From Parvularcula sp. (GTDB lineage Bacteria; Pseudomonadota; Alphaproteobacteria; Caulobacterales; Parvularculaceae), in NCBI GenBank assembly GCA_003506635.1, contig DNZB01000272.1, positions 1-6,809 of the forward strand: a stretch of 6,809 bases of DNA, in the 5' to 3' direction. Positions 1 through 4,173 of this stretch are shown one piece after another. Within the stretch, counting starts at the first letter, position 1. Each line of letters starts with the position of its first letter. A program made the position numbers and the translations under genes. The notes under the pieces were generated by a model that was given only the letters and a program-made list of their open reading frames with translations, searched no databases and had not been told where the DNA came from.

Positions 1-2
1 GC

Positions 3-86
3 TCCGCGGAGAAGGAAGAGGCGCGCGTGGAAAGGGCAATGGCAAGACGAAAGCTCTACCTGCCCATGGCCCAATGCCGCGTCTGA
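3..86 (+). CDS. Possible C-terminal end of an upstream gene (partial)
   Basis: Frame 3 is open from the window edge to a TGA at 84-86 and encodes 27 mostly charged residues, beginning SAEKEEARVERAMARRKLYL and ending in MAQCRV. The third positions are G/C rich, and the stop lies 16 nt before the next ORF, as in an operon. The fragment is too short to assign a function. The other two plus frames are also open here, so the choice of frame is weak. Confidence 0.3.
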   Translation, partial: SAEKEEARVERAMARRKLYLPMAQCRV

Positions 87-102
87 TCAGGACCAAGGAA
101 AA

Positions 103-603
103 ATGCGAAAAAAACATTCGGAGAAGTCAAAACCTGCCGGAGAGATTTCGGCGGAGCCCGATGCGCCGTATTTCGCCGATGAGTCGAAACGGCTGAAATG
201 GGAATTAAGCTGCGCCCATGAATCGCTCGGCAAAATCGTCGCAGAGTACGGAAAGCACGTACTTGCCCCCCGAATTCTGGCTGAACGGCGCCGACGCGCG
301 GGCGACAGCGCCGCGCGCATCAGCGACTATCACTGCCGATGCCGCGTCAGTAAAGCGGACGCCGTCCCTCTGTGCCGGAGATACCGGCCCGATTGCCGGT
401 TCGCGTATCGGCGCGACCCCGAAGACGAGACGGTGCGCACTGGCGACCTCAAATATGACATCGGCCTGGCGGAGGCGCGCAAGCTCTGGAAAGCGCTGCA
501 CTTGCTGGAGCCGAGAAAGTTCCTCGATGAGCTCCATCGCATTAACCGCCTGTCGATCGCCGCGCTCCGACGGGTCGGTCCACCGCCGGGCTGGCGGCCT
601 TGA
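103..603 (+). CDS. Hypothetical protein, 166 aa, unrecognised
   Basis: I do not recognise this protein. It starts with a Lys/Glu-rich hydrophilic stretch (residues 1-25), has a likely helical segment around 28-52, an Arg- and Cys-rich middle (about 58-105, with Cys at several positions including a CRC), and another likely helix in 115-155. There is no signal peptide or membrane segment. ATG at 103 follows an AAGGA at 95-99, with only 3 nt between. The frame is open back to the window edge, so a longer protein cannot be excluded. By hand count third-position G+C is about 57% in the first 60 codons and about 78% in the rest, against clearly higher bias in anmK. This could mark a recently acquired or degenerating gene. 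Its stop (601-603) overlaps a possible TTG start of anmK. The antisense frame is less convincing. Confidence 0.45.
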   Translation: MRKKHSEKSKPAGEISAEPDAPYFADESKRLKWELSCAHESLGKIVAEYGKHVLAPRILAERRRRAGDSAARISDYHCRCRVSKADAVPLCRRYRPDCRFAYRRDPEDETVRTGDLKYDIGLAEARKLWKALHLLEPRKFLDELHRINRLSIAALRRVGPPPGWRP

Positions 604-635
604 CGCCGGCGCGCGCAGCGCCCCACGCAGCGCTC

Positions 636-1760
636 ATGACCCTTTTGACCGCCCTTGGCCTGATGAGCGGAACCTCGCTCGACGGCGTTGACGCCGCGAT
701 CTTGCGCACCGACGGGGCCGGCGCCGTAGAGCCCGGCCCCGCGCTATCCTTTCCCTATTCGCGCGATCAAAAGGTCTTCATCCGCCGCGCGATCAAGGCC
801 GCGCTTGAAGGGCGCGACGGCGCGGCCGACATCGGTAAGGCTTCCGCCGAAGTGACGGCCGCGCATGTCGAGGCGGTCGGCGCGCTGCTCGACAAGGCGG
901 GGATGAGACGCACGGCGATCGACGTCATCGGCTTTCACGGCCAGACGATCCTGCACCGGCCGAGGCGCGGGCCGGAAAGCGTCGGGCGTTCGTGGCAGAT
1001 CGGCGATGCGCGCCTCCTCGCGGAAGAAACGCGCATCGACGTCGTCGCGGATTTCCGCGCCGCCGACGTCGCCGAGGGCGGCGAGGGCGCGCCGCTCGCG
1101 CCCGTCTATCACGCCGCGCTGGCGCGCGCGCTTCAACGCGATCACGCGGTCGGCGTTCTCAATCTCGGGGGCGTCGCGAACATCACCTTCGCGCCGCCGG
1201 ACGCGACGGACCTCGACATTCTCGCCTTCGACTGCGGCCCCGGCAACGGCCTGATCGATCAGTGGACGGAGTTAAAAACCGGCGCGGCGATGGACGTGGA
1301 CGGCGCCCTTGCGCAGAGCGGCCAGGTGCATTCGGACGTGCTGCGCCTCATGCTTCTCAATCCCTTCATCCGGCGCCGGCCGCCGAAATCGCTCGACCGC
1401 TATGATTTCAAGATCGACCCCGTGCTCGCCCTGTCGGCGGCGGACGGCGCGGCGACCTTGACGGCGTTCACCGCGGCGTGCGTCCGGGCGAGCCTTCCGC
1501 ATCTTCCCGAGGGGCCCGGGGAATGGATCGTCGCCGGCGGCGGGCGGCGCAATAGGGCGCTGATGACGGCGCTCCGCAAGGCGCTCGAAGCCCCGGTGCT
1601 GACCGCCGAAGACGCCGGCTGGCGCGGCGACGATCTTGAGGCGGAGTGCTTTGCGTATCTCGCGGTGCGCGCGCTAAAGCGCCTGCCCGCCACCTTTCCG
1701 AAAACGACGCGCGCGCCGCGCCCCTTGACCGCGGGCGTCTTCCATCGGGCCCCGATATGA
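636..1760 (+). CDS. anmK: Anhydro-N-acetylmuramic acid kinase
   Basis: AnmK is a cytoplasmic enzyme of peptidoglycan recycling. It uses ATP and water to cleave the 1,6-anhydro ring of anhydro-MurNAc and phosphorylate it, giving MurNAc-6-phosphate. The family signatures are all present: the N-terminal phosphate loop LMSGTSLDGVD (residues 9-19), GFHGQT (99-104), a sugar-site region with the DFRAADVA and GEGAPLAP motifs, NLGGVANIT (176-184), DCGPGN (199-204, whose Asp is the expected general base) and VAGGGRRN (299-306). The 374-aa length fits the family. I chose ATG 636 because homologues begin only a few residues before the SGTSLDG loop. A TTG at 600 would add 12 residues and overlap the upstream stop. 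Neither start has a good Shine-Dalgarno sequence. No other recycling gene is visible nearby. Confidence 0.96.
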   Translation: MTLLTALGLMSGTSLDGVDAAILRTDGAGAVEPGPALSFPYSRDQKVFIRRAIKAALEGRDGAADIGKASAEVTAAHVEAVGALLDKAGMRRTAIDVIGFHGQTILHRPRRGPESVGRSWQIGDARLLAEETRIDVVADFRAADVAEGGEGAPLAPVYHAALARALQRDHAVGVLNLGGVANITFAPPDATDLDILAFDCGPGNGLIDQWTELKTGAAMDVDGALAQSGQVHSDVLRLMLLNPFIRRRPPKSLDRYDFKIDPVLALSAADGAATLTAFTAACVRASLPHLPEGPGEWIVAGGGRRNRALMTALRKALEAPVLTAEDAGWRGDDLEAECFAYLAVRALKRLPATFPKTTRAPRPLTAGVFHRAPI

Positions 1761-1888
1761 CCCGTCCCACGCGCCGCGCGGCCGGCTTTTTCGCTGGCCA
1801 TTCCGGGGCTTACCTTGTAATCCCGCACCGCACATCCAGCCGCGCGCCGCGCGGGTTCGCCGTTTTGCTGCCGAAGAGGTCTTTCTGA
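1757..1888 (+). CDS. Doubtful 43-codon ORF bridging anmK and the channel gene
   Basis: This small frame starts with an ATG that overlaps the anmK stop (ATGA at 1757-1760). It ends in a TGA that overlaps the next gene's start (TGATG at 1886-1890). The peptide starts MTRPTRRAAGFFAG and ends in LLPKRSF. It is basic, with no recognised domain. Third-position G+C is about 77% by hand count. The double overlap is what a translationally coupled small gene would show, but a gap of this length could give it by chance. Confidence 0.2.
   Translation: MTRPTRRAAGFFAGHSGAYLVIPHRTSSRAPRGFAVLLPKRSF
1770..1854. repeat. 12-bp direct repeat CGCGCCGCGCGG, two copies
   Basis: Perfect copies lie at 1770-1781 and 1843-1854, 73 bp apart. 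The spacing is not a multiple of three, so any constraint would be at the DNA or RNA level. The second copy forms most of an inverted repeat CCGCGCG-C-CGCGCGG (1840-1854) within the 5' leader of the channel gene. The first abuts a GC stem-loop (1780-1799) that lacks a U-tract. The all-G/C composition raises the odds of coincidence. Confidence 0.4.
1794..1821 (+). promoter_or_regulatory. Weak promoter candidate for the channel gene
   Basis: TGTAAT at 1816-1821 matches five of six bases of the -10 consensus, in otherwise GC-rich DNA. With a 16-bp spacer the -35 hexamer would be CTGGCC (1794-1799), a poor match. The position, about 65 bp before the ATG at 1888, is reasonable. Transcription from the anmK side is the alternative. 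Confidence 0.25.
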
Positions 1889-3129
1889 TGGAAACGATCC
1901 GCGCCGAGCTTGAGCGCACGCTGGAATATTTCATGGACGCTCTGCCGAACGTCCTTGGCGCGCTGGGGCTGACGGTCCTTGCGCTCATTCTGGCGCGCGT
2001 CATTTCGGAATTCGTCAGGAAGCGCGTGGACAAGTCGAAGATCGGTCTCGTCGCCAATCGCGAAGCGCTGGGGCCGGGCAAGCCCTCTCTTGGCAGATCG
2101 CTCGGATCGGCGGTCTTCTGGCTCATTCTCCTGATGTTCATCCCGTGGGTGCTGGCGGTGCTCGGCCTTTCCGAGACGCTGACGCCGTTGAACACGATGC
2201 TGGCGCAGGTGATGGACTATCTGCCGCGTATCGCGCTCGCCGGGTTCACGATCGCCGTAGGCTTCGTCATCGCGACAGTCGCGCGCCGGGCGCTGACAAG
2301 CCTCCTTTCCGCCGCGCCGATCGATCACGCGGCGAAGCAGGTGAATATCGGGGATCTGATCAAGGGCACCGAAATTGCGCGCGCGGTCGGGCTGTTCGCC
2401 TATGTCGGCATTCTCATACCGACTTTCATCGTCGGCCTTGAAGCGCTGGCGATCGAGTCGATTTCAGCGCCCCTGACCGCGATGCTGGAGACGATGCTGA
2501 ACGCGATCCCCAGCATCATCGCGGCGGGCCTTGTTCTTTTCGTGTTCACGCTGTTCGCGCGCGCGGTGCGCTCGCTCGTCATTTCGTTCCTGACCGGCAT
2601 GGGATTCGACAGCTTCTGGCGCCAGCTCGGCGTCGCGATCGACCATCACGAGGACGAGGAAGCGGCGCGCCGCGCGCTGAAGGGCCAGGCGATCTCGCCG
2701 ACCATCATCGCCGCCAATATCGCGATGGCGGCCATGCTGATCGTCGGCGCGATCACCGCCGCGCAGCAGCTGAATATCGAGCCCGTATCGACGGCTCTGT
2801 CCGAAGTTCTTTCCGTGGGCGCGCAGATCCTGCTCGGCTCCGTCGTCATTCTCGCCGGCATCCCGGTCAGCCGCTTCGTCGCCAACACCTTGCGGCGCGC
2901 CGGCGATCCGCGCTCGGAGCTTGTTGCGACCGCCGTTCAATGGGGCATTCTCGTCCTCGTCACAGCGATCGGGGTGCGCGAAATGGGCCTCGGCGAAGAC
3001 ATAATCTTCGCGGGCTTCGTGCTCATCCTCGGCGCGGCTGCGCTCGCCGCCGCGCTCGCCTTCGGCATCGGCGGGCGCGGCGCGGCCGCGCGCTTTCTCG
3101 AGCGCCTCGACCGCGAACGCGACGAGTGA
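1888..3129 (+). CDS. TM_helix-repeat membrane protein, mechanosensitive-channel-like
   Basis: This 413-aa integral membrane protein is built from repeated units. Each starts with a short Leu/Ile-Pro element followed by a long hydrophobic helix with small residues and an Arg/Lys end: residues about 19-45, 112-138, 207-233 and 311-337, with a last helix near 371-395. Second hydrophobic segments lie between them (about 76-94, 168-188, 272-291, 350-366). This matches the conserved TM_helix repeat family, including CmpX-like proteins, which databases often label mechanosensitive ion channels. I see no MscS-type beta domain, so gating by tension is a family inference, not shown. The tail after AFGIGGRGAAARF is short and charged, as in that family. 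ATG 1888 has the SD-like AGAGG (1875-1879) 8 nt upstream. The gene converges on the 95-aa gene with 3 bp between their ends. Confidence 0.85.
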   Translation: METIRAELERTLEYFMDALPNVLGALGLTVLALILARVISEFVRKRVDKSKIGLVANREALGPGKPSLGRSLGSAVFWLILLMFIPWVLAVLGLSETLTPLNTMLAQVMDYLPRIALAGFTIAVGFVIATVARRALTSLLSAAPIDHAAKQVNIGDLIKGTEIARAVGLFAYVGILIPTFIVGLEALAIESISAPLTAMLETMLNAIPSIIAAGLVLFVFTLFARAVRSLVISFLTGMGFDSFWRQLGVAIDHHEDEEAARRALKGQAISPTIIAANIAMAAMLIVGAITAAQQLNIEPVSTALSEVLSVGAQILLGSVVILAGIPVSRFVANTLRRAGDPRSELVATAVQWGILVLVTAIGVREMGLGEDIIFAGFVLILGAAALAAALAFGIGGRGAAARFLERLDRERDE

Positions 3130-3132
3130 TCC

Positions 3133-3420
3133 TCAGGCTTTTTTCTTCATCATGCCGGCGAGCGTCGAAAGAACGCCGCCGCCGACGCCGCCTTCGATCA
3201 GCGACTGGATCATCTGCATCGTCTGCGCATCGCCGAGCATCGACGACAATTGCGCGCTGATCCCCGACGCATCCGCCCCGGCCCCCGCCCCGACGCCGCC
3301 GACGACGCCCGCGATGATGCGCGTCAGCATGCTCTGGCTTTTGCCGCCCAGAAACTGCGAAACCAGCGGTCCGATGATTGCGCCGCCGGCGCCGCTCAAC
3401 AACAATTGCGTCAAGTCCAT
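3133..3420 (-). CDS. Small Gly-rich hydrophobic protein, 95 aa
   Basis: The function is unknown. The protein has a hydrophobic Gly-rich start (about residues 5-25), a second Gly/Ala/Val run (34-49) with GxxxG-like spacing, a Met/Gln/Ser middle (55-75), a third Gly run (77-91) and a basic KKKA end. I know of similar short alphaproteobacterial proteins opening MD-hydrophobic-GG and rich in GVVGG motifs, but they have no assigned role. Membrane association or oligomer packing is a guess. The start is well supported: GAGAGGG (3428-3434) lies 7 nt upstream of the ATG, behind a promoter-like sequence at 3460-3489. No minus-strand terminator is visible after its stop, which lies 3 bp from the end of the convergent channel gene. 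Confidence 0.75.
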   Translation of the reverse strand: MDLTQLLLSGAGGAIIGPLVSQFLGGKSQSMLTRIIAGVVGGVGAGAGADASGISAQLSSMLGDAQTMQMIQSLIEGGVGGGVLSTLAGMMKKKA

Positions 3421-3459
3421 AAGTTCGCCCTCTCAAACGCGGGAATTGTCCGCGTCCCC

Positions 3460-3489
3460 ATCATACGGGCACGGACGAAGCGCCGTCGA
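3460..3489 (-). promoter_or_regulatory. Promoter candidate for the 95-aa protein gene
   Basis: On the minus strand, TATGAT (3465-3460) matches five of six -10 bases. TCGACG (3489-3484) matches four of six -35 bases, and the spacer is 18 bp. The expected start of transcription falls in a small inverted repeat ACGCGG/CCGCGT (3437-3455), so the leader would be about 30-35 nt with the Shine-Dalgarno sequence near its end. Confidence 0.4.
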
Positions 3490-3518
3490 GGACAATCGTC
3501 GCTGCGCTTGCGAAACGG

Positions 3519-3534
3519 GGGCGCGGCCGCGCCC
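3519..3534. repeat. 16-bp perfect palindrome GGGCGCGGCCGCGCCC
   Basis: This is a perfect self-complementary 16-mer containing a NotI site, between the 95-aa gene and the NTF2-like gene. It lies just before the plus-oriented terminator-like hairpin. It could act in RNA as a stem or be a protein-binding site. GC-rich DNA makes chance palindromes more likely. Confidence 0.4.
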
Positions 3535-3548
3535 GGCCGCCCGCGCAC

Positions 3549-3589
3549 CGGCCGCCGCCAGCCCGCCCGCCGGCGGCGGCCGCTTTTTT
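3549..3589 (+). terminator. Intrinsic terminator-like hairpin, plus orientation
   Basis: CGGCCGCCGCC (3549-3559) pairs perfectly with GGCGGCGGCCG (3572-3582) around a 12-nt loop, and T6 (3584-3589) follows 1 nt after. The U-tract is on the plus-strand side only; read on minus, the A-run comes before the stem and nothing U-rich follows. The nearest plus gene ends at 3129, so this could end its long 3' region or shield the NTF2-like gene, whose stop is 5 bp away, from antisense transcription. Confidence 0.55.
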
Positions 3590-3594
3590 CGAGC

Positions 3595-4047
3595 TTACTC
3601 GGCTGCCTCGGGTCCCGGCGCCAGCATCGAGGCGTGATCGACGACATATCGCCACCCGTCCGGCGTTTTCACCGACACGTCGAGGAAGCGCCCGTTCCAG
3701 ACCGTTTCCTCAGCCGCGCCCGGCGCCGTCGCAGCCATCGTCCAAAGGCCCCAGGCGGCATGGCTCGTCTTCGAAAGCGCGTGCTCGCCCTTCCGGTTCA
3801 GCGCGGCGGAAAACCCGTCATAGGCGTCGAAAAACGGCTGCCACGCCGCGGCGATCTCAAGGCGGCCTTTCTGCACCGCGCCCGACGGATCGTAACTGTC
3901 GGCGTCCTCCGTATAAAGCGCCGCGAGCGCCTCGGCGTCCTCCGCGACGATTGCGGCGACGAAGGCGTCTGCAAGGGCGTTCGGACTCTCCTGCGCCAAA
4001 GCGGGCGTGGCCGCAAAAGCAAGCGTAAGCAACATCAATTTCTTCAT
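3595..4047 (-). CDS. Secreted NTF2-like (SnoaL/DUF4440-type) protein
   Basis: This 150-aa protein has a clear Sec signal peptide: KK at positions 3-4, a hydrophobic core, and probable cleavage after ALA or ALAQ (residues 18-19). The mature part has the NTF2-like cone-fold pattern: a helix with alternating Ala/Glu (residues 23-44), LYTEDADSYDPSG (44-56), a second helix ending in WQPFFDAYDGF, and C-terminal strands WNGRFLDVSVKTPDGWRYVVDHAS (117-140 in two parts). Members of this fold are small-molecule-binding proteins or enzymes with varied pockets, so no substrate can be named. Export suggests a periplasmic role. AGGGAGA (4055-4061 region) lies about 7 nt before the ATG. It is preceded by the strong terminator of the protease operon and so probably has its own promoter. 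No minus-strand terminator is visible after its stop. Confidence 0.85.
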   Translation of the reverse strand: MKKLMLLTLAFAATPALAQESPNALADAFVAAIVAEDAEALAALYTEDADSYDPSGAVQKGRLEIAAAWQPFFDAYDGFSAALNRKGEHALSKTSHAAWGLWTMAATAPGAAEETVWNGRFLDVSVKTPDGWRYVVDHASMLAPGPEAAE

Positions 4048-4057
4048 GGCGATTTCT

Positions 4058-4101
4058 CCCTCAGGCGGCGGCGCCGCCGCTGGATTTTACGCCCTCAGGC
4101 G
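4058..4101 (-). promoter_or_regulatory. Candidate control region of the NTF2-like gene
   Basis: On the minus strand TAAAAT (4089-4084) is a five-of-six -10 match, but no good -35 is seen; it would fall in the terminator T-tract. Directly downstream is a perfect 16-bp palindrome (4065-4080) at the expected transcription start. A 10-bp direct repeat CCCTCAGGCG (4058-4067 and 4092-4101) flanks both, with one copy overlapping the Shine-Dalgarno region. The arrangement resembles an operator, but no binding protein is known. Confidence 0.35.
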
Positions 4102-4103
4102 CC

Positions 4104-4136
4104 AAACAAAAAGGCGGCGGGATTTCTCCCGCCGCC
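4104..4136 (-). terminator. Intrinsic terminator of the metalloprotease operon
   Basis: A perfect 10-bp GC-rich stem (arms 4113-4122 and 4127-4136, loop of 4 nt) is followed on the minus strand by TTTTTGTTT (4112-4104). It lies 37 nt after the protease stop. Stem, loop size and U-tract are all canonical for Rho-independent termination. Confidence 0.9.
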
Positions 4137-4141
4137 TCTCC

Positions 4142-4161
4142 GGCCGGTCCGAGGACCGGCC
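4142..4161 (-). other. Second perfect hairpin between protease stop and terminator
   Basis: GGCCGGTCC and GGACCGGCC are perfectly complementary, with only GA between them, so in RNA about 8 bp would pair around a 4-nt loop. No U-tract follows directly. It lies 12 nt after the stop codon. It could stabilise the 3' end or be part of a tandem terminator. Confidence 0.6.
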
Positions 4162-4173
4162 CTCTCTCTCCCG

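Noticed and set aside
205..537. 110-codon minus-strand ORF opposite the 166-aa ORF
   Set aside because: It is codon-aligned antisense to the plus ORF, has weaker third-position bias and shows no recognisable feature. Kept only as an alternative.
218..691. 157-codon plus-strand ORF in another frame
   Set aside because: Ser/Arg/Ala-rich shadow composition, and it runs into the conserved start of anmK.
1780..1799. Stem-loop GGCCGGC/GCTGGCC after anmK as a terminator
   Set aside because: The T-run is in the loop, not after the stem, and one pair is a G-U wobble.
1674..2328. Minus-strand ORFs of about 172-173 codons over the end of anmK and the start of the channel gene
   Set aside because: They oppose well-supported coding sequence and have low-complexity Arg-rich products.
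3131..3145. T6 run just after the channel stop as an intrinsic terminator
   Set aside because: No stable stem lies directly before it, and the run is explained by the Lys codons at the end of the opposing 95-aa gene.
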